Origin: Streptomyces sp. P9-A4 | Lineage (GTDB): Bacteria > Actinomycetota > Actinomycetes > Streptomycetales > Streptomycetaceae | Length of the DNA: 64,000 nt | NCBI RefSeq assembly: GCF_036634195.1 | Contig: NZ_JAZIFY010000001.1 | Coordinates: forward strand, 3,110,501-3,174,500 | Direction of reading: 5' to 3' | Shown here: positions 33,382 through 41,740 of the stretch, in pieces | Numbering within the stretch: the stretch's first letter is position 1 | Layout: each line of letters begins with the position of its first letter | Program-made: the position numbers and the translations under genes | Notes under the pieces: generated by a model | Database searches by the model: none | Told to the model about the DNA's origin: nothing | The model's input: the letters and a program-made list of their open reading frames with translations, nothing else

Positions 33382-34040
33382 CCGACTTCCACCACGCCCT
33401 GCACTCCCTGAAGGTCTGGGACACCGAGCTGCCGTCCTTCGACCCGGCGAGCGCCCCGCCCGAGCCGCTGCCGCTCTTCCACGACTGGTTCACGGCGGCG
33501 GTGGCGGCCGGCCAGAGCGAACCGCACACCCTCTCGCTGGCCACCGCCGACGAGACCGGCCGCCCCGACGTCCGTACGGTGATGCTGCACGACGCGGACG
33601 CCCGCGGCTGGCACTTCGCCTCCCACGCCACCAGCGCCAAGGGCCGCCAGCTCGCCGCCCGCCCCGAGGCCGCGCTCGGCTTCTACTGGCCGGTCCAGGG
33701 CCGCCAGGTCCGGGTCAGGGGCCATGTCACCACCGGCACCCCGGCGGAGGCGTACGCCGACCTCCACGCCCGCACCACCGGCGCCCTCGCCTCGGCCCTG
33801 GTGGGCCGGCAGAGCGAGGTCCTCGACTCCCCCGAGACCCTCGCCAAGGCGAGCGAGGCGGCCTGGCACCGGGCCGAAGCGGAACCGGACACCCCCTCCG
33901 CCACCTGGACCCTGTATGTGGTCGAACCGGCCGAGGTCGAGTTCTTCCAGGGCGACGCCCGCCGCCGCCACCTGCGCCTCCGCTACCGCCGCGACCCCTC
34001 GGCCCCCACCGGCTGGCTGCGCGAGCTGCTCTGGCCCTGA
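33378..34040 (+). CDS. Pyridoxine/pyridoxamine 5'-phosphate oxidase family protein
   Basis: 220 aa FMN-binding split barrel with the PdxH pattern: LSLATADETGRPDVRTVMLHDADARGWHFASHATSAKGRQLAARPEAALGFYW (excerpt TGRPDVRTVMLHD), RQVRVRGHV, and the C-terminal LRLRYRRD. PdxH makes pyridoxal 5'-phosphate; shorter relatives such as this may be paralogues with other substrates. Translationally coupled to the FAD monooxygenase, which suggests joint use of FMN/FAD chemistry. Confidence 0.82.
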   Translation: MTDFHHALHSLKVWDTELPSFDPASAPPEPLPLFHDWFTAAVAAGQSEPHTLSLATADETGRPDVRTVMLHDADARGWHFASHATSAKGRQLAARPEAALGFYWPVQGRQVRVRGHVTTGTPAEAYADLHARTTGALASALVGRQSEVLDSPETLAKASEAAWHRAEAEPDTPSATWTLYVVEPAEVEFFQGDARRRHLRLRYRRDPSAPTGWLRELLWP

Positions 34041-34070
34041 GGGCGCACCATGGAAGTGGAGGTGTGAGCC

Positions 34071-34319
34071 ATGGGTACGTACATGGACGTCCACCGGGGC
34101 ATGAAGGGGATCACGGCCGAGCAGCTGGACGAGGCCCACCAGGCCGACCTCGCCGTCGAGAAGGACGAGGGAGTCCACTTCGAGCGGGCCTGGGCGGACC
34201 CCGATTCGGGAACCGTCTACTGCCTGTCGCACGGCCCGTCCGCCGAGGCCGTCCAGCGGGTCCACGCCCGCACGGGCCACGCGGCGGACGAGATCCACGA
34301 GGTGCCCATCACGGTGTGA
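34071..34319 (+). CDS. DUF4242 protein, SCO4226-like nickel-binding family
   Basis: 82 aa, a single ferredoxin-like alpha/beta domain: YMDVHRGMKGITAEQLDEAH, HFERAWADPDSGTVYCLSHGPSAEAVQRVH. The family member from S. coelicolor, SCO4226, is an 82-aa nickel-binding dimer and matches in length and in the AWADP..GT..CLS pattern. The ATG has a GGAGGTG site. Biological role unclear. Confidence 0.8.
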   Translation: MGTYMDVHRGMKGITAEQLDEAHQADLAVEKDEGVHFERAWADPDSGTVYCLSHGPSAEAVQRVHARTGHAADEIHEVPITV

Positions 34320-34361
34320 GACGCGCGAGGCGGGTGGGGCGCGTGGGCCGGGACATACGGC

Positions 34362-36245
34362 CTACGGTTCCTCCCCCTGCCCGTACATCTCCTCGATCTC
34401 CCGCGCGAAGTCCCGCAGCACCGCCCGCCGCCGGAGCTTGAGGGACGGCGTCAGGTGCCCGGACGCCTCCGAGAGTTCGACGGTCAGGAGCCGGAAGGCC
34501 CGTATCGACTCGGCCCGCGAGACCAGCCGGTTGGCGTCGTCCACCGCCCGCTGGACCGCGTCGAGCAGTTCCTCGTCCCGGGTCAGCTCCCAGAGCGCCA
34601 GATGGTCCTTGTGCCGCATCCGGCGCCAGTGCGTCAGGCCCTCGTGGTCGAGGGTGATCAGGGCCGTGACGTACGGGCGGTCGTCGCCGACGACCACGCA
34701 CTGGGCGACCAGCGGGTGGGCGCGCAGCCAGTCCTCCAGGGGCCCCGGGGCGACGTTCTTGCCGGCCGAGGTGATGAGGATGTCCTTCTTGCGGCCGGTG
34801 ATCCGCAGATAGCCGTCGGCGTCCAGGTCGCCCAGATCGCCGGTGGGGAACCAGCCGTCGTCGGTGTACGGCACGGCGGCGCCGCGCGCGGCGTCCCAGT
34901 AACCGGCGAAGACATGGCCGCCCTTGAGCCAGACCTCGCCGTCGCCCGCGATCCGGACGGCCGTGCCCGGCAGCGGCCAGCCGACGGTCCCGGTGCGCGG
35001 CCGGCGCGGCGGGGTGACCGTCGAGGCGGCCGTGGTCTCCGTCAGTCCGTACCCCTCGAAGACCTCGACGCCCGCGCCCGCGAAGAACTCGGCGAGCCGG
35101 GCGCCGAGCGGGGAGCCGCCGCAGATCACGTATCTGACCCGGCCGCCGAGCGCGGCCCGGATGCGCCGGTAGACCAGCGGGTCGTACAGCGCCCGCGCGG
35201 CCCGCAGCGGGAGCGAGGGCGCGGCCGTCCGCCCGTACCGGCGGGCGACCCGGGCGGCGCGGTCGAAGGCGGCGCCCTTGCCGCCGCTCTCGGCGGTGGC
35301 GCGGGCCTTGTTGAAGACCTTCTCCAGGACGTACGGGATGGCGAGGAGGAAGGTGGGGCGGAAGGCGGCGAGGTCGGTGAGGAGTCCCTCGCCCTCGACC
35401 GAGGGGGCGTGCCCGACGCGGACCCTGGCCCGGACGCAGCCGACCGCCACCATCCGGCCGAAGACGTGGGAGAGCGGCAGGAACAGCAGGGTGGCGGCGG
35501 GTTCCTTGCTCTCCGAGACGAAGACGGGGTGCAGCAGCCGGACGGCGTTGTCGACCTCGGCGAAGAAGTTGGCGTGGGTGAGGGCGCAGCCCTTGGGGCG
35601 GCCGGTGGTGCCGGAGGTGTAGACGAGGGTGGCGAGGGTCTCCGGGGTGAGGAGGCCTCGGCGGGCGGAGACGGCCTCGTCGGCGACCCGGGCGCCGGCC
35701 CTGCGGAGCTGGTCGACGGCGCCGGTGTCGAGGACCCAGAGGTGGGTGAGGCCGGGCAGCCGCAGGCGTTCGGCGGAGATCATCCGGGCCTGGGCGGCGT
35801 CCTCGACGACACAGGCGGCGGCGCCGGAGTCCTGGAGGATCCAGCGGGTCTGGAAGGCGGAGGACGTGGGGTACACGGGGACGGTGACGAGTCCGGCGGC
35901 CCAGGCGGCGAAGTCGATCAGGGTCCACTCGTAGGTGGTGCGGGCCATGAGGGCGAGCCGGTCGCCGGGCCGGAGGCCGTGGGCGATCAGGCCCTTGGCG
36001 ACGGAGTGCACCTCGGCGGCGAAGCGGGCGGCGGTGACGTCGTACCACTCCCCCTGCGGGCCCTTGCGGGAGAAGAGGACCGCCTCCGGGTCCTGGCGGG
36101 CGTTGTCGTACGGCAGGTCGGCGAGGGAGCCGCGGCGGATCAGGGGGACGAGCGGGGGCAGTGACACCTCGCGCACCACGCCGTCGATCAGGGTCTTGTG
36201 CGGTGCGACCGGTTCGCTCCCGGATGCGGCGGTGACGACGGACAC
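34362..36245 (-). CDS. Long-chain fatty acid-CoA ligase
   Basis: 627 aa ANL ligase of the long-chain (FadD15-like) type. P-loop VYTSGTTGRPKG, the long-chain insertion, EGYGLTET, and FPTGDLGDLDADGYLRITGRKKDILITSAGKNVAP (excerpt GRKKDILITSAGKNVAP) are present. It makes acyl-CoA from fatty acid, ATP and CoA. A palindrome TTACT-GTGA-AGTAA at 36328-36341 lies in its promoter, directly after the stop of a TetR gene, so TetR control by acyl-CoA is likely. Confidence 0.9.
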   Translation of the reverse strand: MSVVTAASGSEPVAPHKTLIDGVVREVSLPPLVPLIRRGSLADLPYDNARQDPEAVLFSRKGPQGEWYDVTAARFAAEVHSVAKGLIAHGLRPGDRLALMARTTYEWTLIDFAAWAAGLVTVPVYPTSSAFQTRWILQDSGAAACVVEDAAQARMISAERLRLPGLTHLWVLDTGAVDQLRRAGARVADEAVSARRGLLTPETLATLVYTSGTTGRPKGCALTHANFFAEVDNAVRLLHPVFVSESKEPAATLLFLPLSHVFGRMVAVGCVRARVRVGHAPSVEGEGLLTDLAAFRPTFLLAIPYVLEKVFNKARATAESGGKGAAFDRAARVARRYGRTAAPSLPLRAARALYDPLVYRRIRAALGGRVRYVICGGSPLGARLAEFFAGAGVEVFEGYGLTETTAASTVTPPRRPRTGTVGWPLPGTAVRIAGDGEVWLKGGHVFAGYWDAARGAAVPYTDDGWFPTGDLGDLDADGYLRITGRKKDILITSAGKNVAPGPLEDWLRAHPLVAQCVVVGDDRPYVTALITLDHEGLTHWRRMRHKDHLALWELTRDEELLDAVQRAVDDANRLVSRAESIRAFRLLTVELSEASGHLTPSLKLRRRAVLRDFAREIEEMYGQGEEP

Positions 36246-36327
36246 GGGCGGCTCCTCGGTCTTCGCGATGAACTGAGGTCGTGCGTCGGTGCGTTGTGCC
36301 CAAAGAGCGGCTGACTAGCCGGTAACC

Positions 36328-36341
36328 TTACTGTGAAGTAA
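36328..36341. promoter_or_regulatory. TTACT-GTGA-AGTAA operator
   Basis: A 14-bp palindrome with 5-bp arms, in the 99-bp gap between the TetR stop and the acyl-CoA ligase start. It is a likely binding site for the adjacent TetR. Confidence 0.55.
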
Positions 36342-36344
36342 CGC

Positions 36345-36989
36345 TCAACGGGGAGCCCAGCGCTCGTTTTTCATGAGGTTCCCGAGCCCGGACCAGGCGA
36401 AGTTCATCAGCGTCGCGGCGGCCTCCTTCGCCGTCACCCCCGCGGTCCCGTTGGCCCAGCTCGCCAGCGATTCGGCGGACCCCACGAGCGCCTGCGCGAG
36501 CGCGGCCACATCGCGCTCCGTGATGGCGGAGGCGTCCCGCGCCTCCCGCGCCGCCTCCCCGATCAGCCCCGCCACGAAGGCGGTGATCTCCTCCCGCATC
36601 CGGGCCGCCTCCCCCGCGAACGGCTCCCCCTGCGTCCGCGCCTGCCGGCTGAGGACCGCCCAGGAGTCCGGCTGGTCCGCGGCGTACGTGAAGAAGGCGA
36701 GCAGTCCCGCCCACAGCCGCTCGTCGGGCGGCGCGCTCCGGTCGGCGACCGCCTCCGCGACCGCCGCGAGCAGCGCTTGCGCCTCCCGCCGGATCACGGC
36801 GGTGAACAGCTCCTCCTTGGAGTTCAGATACAGGTAGACCAGCGGCTTGGAGACCCCGGCGAGCTCGGCGATCTCGTCCATCGAAGCCGCCTGGTAGCCG
36901 TGCCGCGCGAAGCTCCGCACGGCCGCGTCCAGCATCTGCCGCTCCCGCACGGCCCGCGGCAGCCGCCGCGCCCTCGCACCACCGGCCAT
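36345..36989 (-). CDS. TetR family transcriptional regulator
   Basis: 214 aa. The HTH region (RQMLDAAVRSFARHGYQAASMDEIAELAGVSKPLVYLYLNSKEELF, excerpt MDEIAELAGVSKPLVYLYLN) is strongly conserved in actinobacterial fatty-acid regulators. The ligand domain is long and helical. I chose the ATG at 36989; an upstream TTG would add 7 residues. It is transcribed toward the acyl-CoA ligase gene and presumably regulates it in response to fatty acids or acyl-CoA. Confidence 0.88.
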   Translation of the reverse strand: MAGGARARRLPRAVRERQMLDAAVRSFARHGYQAASMDEIAELAGVSKPLVYLYLNSKEELFTAVIRREAQALLAAVAEAVADRSAPPDERLWAGLLAFFTYAADQPDSWAVLSRQARTQGEPFAGEAARMREEITAFVAGLIGEAAREARDASAITERDVAALAQALVGSAESLASWANGTAGVTAKEAAATLMNFAWSGLGNLMKNERWAPR

Positions 36990-37123
36990 GGCGCCCACCC
37001 CTGCTTCCAAGATCCACTGGATGCCCCGCGAAGGCGTCGCCGAGACAAGTGCCTGTACAGGGACGACCGTAACCGCGCGTCAGGTACGCACGTTCGTCAG
37101 GGCACAGGTAGATCCCCGCCGAA

Positions 37124-37166
37124 CGCCGCGTGCCCCCACCCGCATCACGGGTGGGGGCACGCGGCG
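37124..37166. terminator. Very stable hairpin terminator
   Basis: Perfect 19-bp stem (37124-37142 with 37148-37166) and 5-nt loop, 16 bp downstream of the symporter stop. Confidence 0.85.
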
Positions 37167-37181
37167 CTACGAGCGGGGCCG

Positions 37182-38498
37182 TCAGGCGGCGAGCACGGGC
37201 TGCGCCTCGTCCACCGGGGACGCCGTCACAGCGTCGTACGTGTCGTGGTCGAGGATCTTCTCGCGGGCGGAGACGATCACCGGGACCAGCGCCTGGCCGG
37301 CCACGTTGGTGGCCGTCCTGACCATGTCCAGGATCGGGTCGATCGCCATGAGCAGGCCGACGCCCTCCAGCGGGAGGCCCAGGGTGGAGAGGGTCAGGGT
37401 CAGCATGACCGTGGCGCCGGTCAGACCGGCGGTGGCCGCCGAGCCGATCACGGAGACGAAGGCGATGAGCAGGTAGTCACCGATGCCGAGCTGCACGTCG
37501 AAGATCTGCGCGATGAAGATCGCGGCGAGCGCCGGGTAGATCGCGGCGCAGCCGTCCATCTTGGTGGTCGCGCCGAACGGGACGGCGAAGGAGGCGTACT
37601 CCTTCGGGACGCCGAGGCGCTCGGTGACCTTCTGGGTGACCGGCATGGTGCCGACCGAGGAGCGGGAGACGAAGGCCAGCTGGATGGCCGGCCAGGCGCC
37701 CTTGTAGAACTGGACCGGGTTGACCTTGGCGACCGTCGCGAGGAGCAGCGGGTAGACGCCGAAGAGGACCAGGGCGCAGCCGACGTAGACGTCGGCGGTG
37801 AAGGTCGCGTACTTGCCGATCAGGTCCCAGCCGTAGTCCGCGATGGCGAAGCCGATGAGGCCGACGGTGCCGAGCGGGGCGAGGCGGATGACCCACCACA
37901 GCGCCTTCTGGAGCAGCTCCAGGATCGACTCGGAGAGGGTGAGGATCGGCTTGGCGCGGTCGCCGAGCTTGAGGGCGGCGATGCCGGCGACGGCGGCCAT
38001 GAAGACGATCTGCAGGACGTTCAGCTCGGTGAAGGGCGTGATGACGTCCGTCGGGATGATGCCCGTCAGGAAGTCGATCCAGGAGCCCTCGTGCTTGGGG
38101 AGCTTGCCGTCCTTCGGCGTGAGGCCGGTGCCGGCGCCCGGGTTGGTGATCAGGCCGATCGCGAGGCCGATGGCGACCGCGATGAGCGAGGTGATCATGA
38201 ACCAGAGCAGGGTGCGGCTGGCGAGCCTGGCGGCGTTGTTCACCTTCCGCAGGTTGGTGATCGAGACCAGGATCGCGAAGAAGACGAGCGGGGCGACGGC
38301 CAGCTTGAGCAGCTGGACGAAGATGTCGCCGACCTGGCCGAGGGTCTCCTTCAGCCAGGAGACGTCCTGGCTGCGGGCGATCCAGCCGAGCAGGGCGCCG
38401 AGGACCAGACCGGCGATGATCTGGGCCCAGAAGGGGACCTTCGGTATGCGGGACGAGGGCTTGGCCTCGTTCTCGGGCGTGGTCGCGGACGCGGACAC
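37182..38498 (-). CDS. Dicarboxylate/amino acid:cation symporter (DAACS)
   Basis: 438 aa with eight helices and two re-entrant loops. The serine-rich HP1 loop AFVSRSSVGTMPVT and the TKMDGCAAIYPALAAIFIAQ segment (MDG in place of NMDG) mark the DAACS/GltP family, which includes cystine (TcyP), glutamate and C4-dicarboxylate carriers. I chose GTG at 38498, 7 nt after a GGAG; an in-frame GTG at 38504 is too close to it. A 35-residue Cys-rich leader peptide lies 89 bp upstream on the same transcript. This points to cysteine/cystine or related sulfur amino acid control. Confidence 0.88.
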   Translation of the reverse strand: MSASATTPENEAKPSSRIPKVPFWAQIIAGLVLGALLGWIARSQDVSWLKETLGQVGDIFVQLLKLAVAPLVFFAILVSITNLRKVNNAARLASRTLLWFMITSLIAVAIGLAIGLITNPGAGTGLTPKDGKLPKHEGSWIDFLTGIIPTDVITPFTELNVLQIVFMAAVAGIAALKLGDRAKPILTLSESILELLQKALWWVIRLAPLGTVGLIGFAIADYGWDLIGKYATFTADVYVGCALVLFGVYPLLLATVAKVNPVQFYKGAWPAIQLAFVSRSSVGTMPVTQKVTERLGVPKEYASFAVPFGATTKMDGCAAIYPALAAIFIAQIFDVQLGIGDYLLIAFVSVIGSAATAGLTGATVMLTLTLSTLGLPLEGVGLLMAIDPILDMVRTATNVAGQALVPVIVSAREKILDHDTYDAVTASPVDEAQPVLAA

Positions 38499-38587
38499 AG
38501 ACACACTCCACAGGTGCGTATCGGGAAATACGGGGACGGGGGGTGCGGCACACACGCGCTGTACGCGGGCCGCTGCATGATGCCGGG

Positions 38588-38695
38588 TCAGAGCGCGCGG
38601 CAACAGACCGCGGACATACAGCGGCAGAGATCGACATGCAGGCGCGCCACGAGCGGGGTGCTCGCGGCATCGGAGGGGCGCACAACTGTCGTCAT
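38588..38695 (-). CDS. Cys-rich leader peptide (putative attenuator uORF)
   Basis: 35 aa ending VARLHVDLCRCMSAVCCRAL. It contains four Cys, including a CC pair near the end and the R-x-HVDLCR core seen in actinobacterial leader peptides found upstream of sulfur and cysteine genes. Cysteine-rich uORFs in mycobacteria act by ribosome pausing when Cys-tRNA is scarce. There is no ribosome site. A TTAACG -10-like box ends 8 bp before the ATG, which suggests a leaderless start. Alternative: a start at the internal GTG at 38650. Confidence 0.65.
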   Translation of the reverse strand: MTTVVRPSDAASTPLVARLHVDLCRCMSAVCCRAL

Positions 38696-38718
38696 GTCGA
38701 ACACGTTAACACTTGAAC

Positions 38719-38735
38719 TTTGAGATACTCAAAGC
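38719..38735. promoter_or_regulatory. CTTTGAG-ATA-CTCAAAG operator
   Basis: Perfect 17-bp palindrome overlapping the -35 region (TTGAGT on the minus strand, 17 bp before TTAACG) of the leader peptide / symporter transcript. A repressor site is likely. Confidence 0.55.
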
Positions 38736-38782
38736 CGTTCTTTGGGTGAGACGGACCCGTCCTCGGCCTCCGAAACACAGAA

Positions 38783-38821
38783 CGCCCCTGGCAGGAGCCT
38801 TGGAAGCTCCCGCCAGGGGCG
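38783..38821. terminator. Hairpin terminator after the DUF4229 gene
   Basis: CGCCCCTGGC-A-GGAGC (38783-38798) pairs with GCTCC-C-GCCAGGGGCG (38806-38821), with one A-C mismatch in a 16-bp stem. Confidence 0.75.
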
Positions 38822-38866
38822 GATGATCTGTGATGAAGCTTACGCAGCCTTTACAGGCGGGCGCTC

Positions 38867-39133
38867 CTAGAGCGCGTCCTCCTGGGACTGGTTGGCGGCG
38901 AGCCGGCCCTTGGCGCGGTCGACCCTCGCCACGACCTCGGCGCTCGCGTCGTCCCGCACCTTGCGCAGGAGCACGAAGCTCAGCGGGGCGGAGATGACGA
39001 TGGAGAGCACCAGGACCCAGAGCAGGTTCGAGTCGCCGAGACCGCGCGGCAGCACGCCGACGTAGACGAGACCCCACAGGGCGAGGAAGCATCCGGCGAA
39101 GATACCGAGACGCATCAGCGTGTAGCGGAGCAT
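38867..39133 (-). CDS. DUF4229 small membrane protein
   Basis: 88 aa: MLRYTLMRLGIFAGCFLALWGLVYVG (first helix), NLLWVLVLSIVISAPLSFVLL (second helix), then a charged tail with RDDASAEVVARVDRAKGRL. This matches the actinobacterial DUF4229 pattern. The ATG at 39133 is preferred to upstream starts because it puts the conserved LRYTL..R at the N-terminus and follows a GGAAGAG. It is a conserved neighbour of respiratory and menaquinone genes. Function unknown. Confidence 0.75.
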   Translation of the reverse strand: MLRYTLMRLGIFAGCFLALWGLVYVGVLPRGLGDSNLLWVLVLSIVISAPLSFVLLRKVRDDASAEVVARVDRAKGRLAANQSQEDAL

Positions 39134-39305
39134 GTCAGCCCACTCTTCCGTTCCGACGTTCCGAAAAGTACCCAAGACCCCATACGGGACGAGCGCCCCT
39201 CCAGTGAAGCACGGGGAGGGGCGCTCGCCGGGAGCGGGGTTGGGGCGGGGGTTGGGGTCCGGGGACCCGTGGGCCGCCTCGCGGGTCCGGGGCGGTCCCG
39301 TCGGT

Positions 39306-39866
39306 TCAGATCAGCCAGCGGTGGTCGCGGACCACGGGGAGCCGGGCCCATCGGCCGCCGAGCCCGTAGTAACTCCCGGCTCCGGTCGCCGCGGTGATCA
39401 GCAGCACGAGGGCGATCATCCAGTGGTCGTCCATGAAGGGGTTGGCGCCCGGCCAGAGGGTGACGAGCCACATGAAGGCCATCATCAGGGTGCCCGCGCC
39501 GGCCGCGATCCGCATGCCGATGCCGAGGATCATCGCGAGGCCGACGCCGAGGAGGCCGAGCATGAAGAGGGTGTCGAGCCACCAGACCCCGGCGACAGAG
39601 TCGAACATGTGGGCGAAGGGTCCGCTCGTACCGTGGAGCAGGAAGCCCTCGGTGGGGTGCCCGCCGTTGATCCAGGCACCGGCCGACGGGGTGGCCTTGC
39701 CGAGGCCGAAGGCCTTGTCGAGGAACGGCCAGAGGAAGTAGAAGCCGACCAGGACCCGGGCGACGGCGAGGAGCCGACGGGTCGCGGCCGAGCGGACCAG
39801 GACGTCGTCCTGGCTGCCGGGGAGGGTGACGCGGCGGGTGGTGCGCTGCGGCGCGTGGACGGCCAT
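39306..39866 (-). CDS. DoxX family membrane protein
   Basis: 186 aa with four to five helices (LLAVARVLVGFYFLWPFLDKAF, WWLDTLFMLGLLGVGLAMILGIGMRI, GAGTLMMAFMWLVTLW, MIALVLLITAATGAGSYYGLGG). DoxX/DoxD relatives include subunits of thiosulfate:quinone oxidoreductase and partners in redox stress complexes. The ATG at 39866 has GAAGAAGG. A textbook Rex operator lies 103 bp upstream, so expression probably follows the NADH/NAD+ ratio. Confidence 0.82.
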   Translation of the reverse strand: MAVHAPQRTTRRVTLPGSQDDVLVRSAATRRLLAVARVLVGFYFLWPFLDKAFGLGKATPSAGAWINGGHPTEGFLLHGTSGPFAHMFDSVAGVWWLDTLFMLGLLGVGLAMILGIGMRIAAGAGTLMMAFMWLVTLWPGANPFMDDHWMIALVLLITAATGAGSYYGLGGRWARLPVVRDHRWLI

Positions 39867-39968
39867 GACAGGACCTTCTTCCCAATCACTTCGACGTGCG
39901 GGCGATTCACTTCGCGGGTCACTCGCCAGTCGCTCCGGGAGCCACTTCGGGAGCCGCTTCGCGAGAGC

Positions 39969-39986
39969 TTGTGAACGCATTCACAA
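39969..39986. promoter_or_regulatory. Rex operator (ROP)
   Basis: TTGTGAACGCATTCACAA, an 18-bp site with perfect 7-bp arms. The Rex consensus TTGTGAA-N4-TTCACAA matches at every fixed position. It lies between the divergent DoxX (start 39866) and GNAT (start 40115) genes. Nearer to DoxX. Confidence 0.8.
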
Positions 39987-40114
39987 ACTACGCCCGCTCC
40001 CGCCCCCACTCCACCGCCGAAGGTCCCGAACCGGACGGCCCAAGGTCGCGAGCACCCGGACGTTCCCCGGAACACCCCTTGAGCGTTCCCCTGCGTAATA
40101 GCTAAGCTCCACTC

Positions 40115-40648
40115 ATGGCCCTTACGTTCGAGGTGGACCCGCCGGTCGGTCCCGCCCTGCGCGACGGCGTGCTCTCCCTCTGGGCCGACGTCTCCAACGC
40201 CGGAGGTGCGGTCGGCTTCGTCCCGCCCGTCACTCCCGAAGCGATCCGCCCCGCCCTCCTCAAGCACCTCGTCGCGATGACCGAGGGCGGCACCCGGCTG
40301 CTCGTCGGCCGCGACGAGGACGGCCAGGTCGCCGCCACCGCCTTCTTCACCTTCAACACCCACCCGCTGATGAGCCACTGGGTGTGGCTCTACACGGTGA
40401 TGGTCCACCCGAGGCACCAGGGCAGGGGGTACGGCCGCGACCTCATGGCGGCCGTCGAGCACACCGCCCGTACCGCCGAGGGCTTCGAGTCCGTCGAGGC
40501 GATCCGGCTGACCTGCCGGGGCGGCACCGGCGTCGACGGCTTCTACGCCAAGTCCGGCTACAAGGAGGTCGGCCGCGTCCCCGACGCGATCCGGGTCGCC
40601 CCCGGCGACGACCGCGACGACGTCATCATGCTGCTGCCCCTGACGTGA
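40115..40648 (+). CDS. GNAT family N-acetyltransferase
   Basis: 177 aa. Motif A is VMVHPRHQGRGYGRDLMAAVEH (excerpt), followed by the beta-bulge segment IRLTCRGGTGVDGFYAKSGYKEVG. Single domain, normal length. TAAGCT (40103-40108) ends 6 bp before the ATG and there is no ribosome site, so the mRNA is probably leaderless. The Rex operator lies 129 bp upstream and might also affect it. Confidence 0.85.
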   Translation: MALTFEVDPPVGPALRDGVLSLWADVSNAGGAVGFVPPVTPEAIRPALLKHLVAMTEGGTRLLVGRDEDGQVAATAFFTFNTHPLMSHWVWLYTVMVHPRHQGRGYGRDLMAAVEHTARTAEGFESVEAIRLTCRGGTGVDGFYAKSGYKEVGRVPDAIRVAPGDDRDDVIMLLPLT

Positions 40649-40752
40649 CCGGAACCGGCTGACGCGACCCGACCGCACCGGGCACGGATAGTCGGGTCCG
40701 CGCGGCCCCTCCCTTCCTACGGTGAAGGCACGGAAAAGGAAGGACCGACCAC

Positions 40753-41619
40753 GTGCTGGAGCGGCTCAACCAGGCACTCGACCACATCGAGGACCGCCTC
40801 GACGGCGACCTCGACCCGGCCGAACTGGCCCGGATCGCCATGACCTCGGAGTACCACTTCCGGCGGCTCTTCTCGGCACTCGCCGGGATGCCGCTCTCGG
40901 AGTACGTACGGCGCCGCCGGCTCACCCTCGCGGGCGCCGAGGTGCTCGCCGGGGAGCGGACGCTCCTGGAGATCGCGGTCCGGTACGGCTACGGCTCCGG
41001 GGAGGCCTTCGCCCGCGCGTTCCGCGCGGTGCACGGCACCGGCCCCGGCGAGGCCCGCCGCACGGGGGCCGCGCTGCACGCCCAGCCGCGGATGTCCTTC
41101 CGTCTCGTCGTCGAAGGGAAGAGCAGCGTGCGGTACAGGGTCGTGGAGAAGGAAGCCTTCCGGGTCATCGGGCGCGGGGCCCGCGTCCCCCTGGTCCACG
41201 AGGGTGAGAACCCGGCGATCGCCGCGCACATCAGGTCCATCGGCCAGGAGGCCCTGGCGCGGCTCGCGGGCCTCTCGGACGGGGAGCCCGCGGGCGTCGT
41301 CTCGGCGGTCACGCATCTCTCGGAGAGCCGCGAGGAGGGCACCGAGCTGGACTACTGGCACGGGGTCGTCAGCGGCGCCGAGGTGCCGGAGGAGTTCGGG
41401 GCGCTCGACGTGCCCGCCGGCACCTGGGCGGTCTTCGACAGCGAGGGCCCGTACCCGCAGGCGCTCCAGTACCTGTGGCGGGACGTCTTCACCCAGTGGT
41501 TCCCGTCGAACCCCTACGCGAGCCGGCCCGGCCCCGAGATCCTGGCCGTCCGGCCGTCGGAGGACTGGACGACGGCGCGGGCGGAGCTGTGGATCCCGGT
41601 GGAGCGCACGGCGGTGTGA
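40753..41619 (+). CDS. AraC family regulator with GyrI-like ligand domain
   Basis: 288 aa. An N-terminal AraC HTH pair (about 1-105: LARIAMTSEYHFRRLFSALAG and GYGSGEAFARAFRAVHGTGPGE) is fused to a C-terminal GyrI/SOUL-like ligand-binding domain (about 125-288, with TWAVFDSEGPYPQALQYLWRDVF). The arrangement matches MarA/Rob-like multidrug regulators such as those that bind hydrophobic drugs. The GTG start has a GGAAGGA site. No obvious target gene is adjacent. Confidence 0.87.
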   Translation: MLERLNQALDHIEDRLDGDLDPAELARIAMTSEYHFRRLFSALAGMPLSEYVRRRRLTLAGAEVLAGERTLLEIAVRYGYGSGEAFARAFRAVHGTGPGEARRTGAALHAQPRMSFRLVVEGKSSVRYRVVEKEAFRVIGRGARVPLVHEGENPAIAAHIRSIGQEALARLAGLSDGEPAGVVSAVTHLSESREEGTELDYWHGVVSGAEVPEEFGALDVPAGTWAVFDSEGPYPQALQYLWRDVFTQWFPSNPYASRPGPEILAVRPSEDWTTARAELWIPVERTAV

Positions 41620-41690
41620 CGGCCGTACGGCCTCGGGGGCGTACGGCGGCGGGGGGGCGCAGGACCCGCACGGCCTCGTGGCCGTACGCG

Positions 41691-41722
41691 GAAGGGCCGG
41701 TGGGAACTCCCACCGGCCCTTC
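41691..41722. terminator. Bidirectional hairpin terminator
   Basis: Perfect 14-bp stem (GAAGGGCCGGTGGG, 41691-41704, with 41709-41722) and AACT loop, between the convergent AraC and mqnE genes. Confidence 0.85.
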
Positions 41723-41740
41723 TCCCTGACTGCTGAGGCG

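Noticed and set aside
39970..39985. TGTGA-N6-TCACA read as a Crp site
   Set aside because: The same bases satisfy the longer Rex consensus TTGTGAA-N4-TTCACAA at every position, which is more specific in Streptomyces. Crp binding cannot be excluded.
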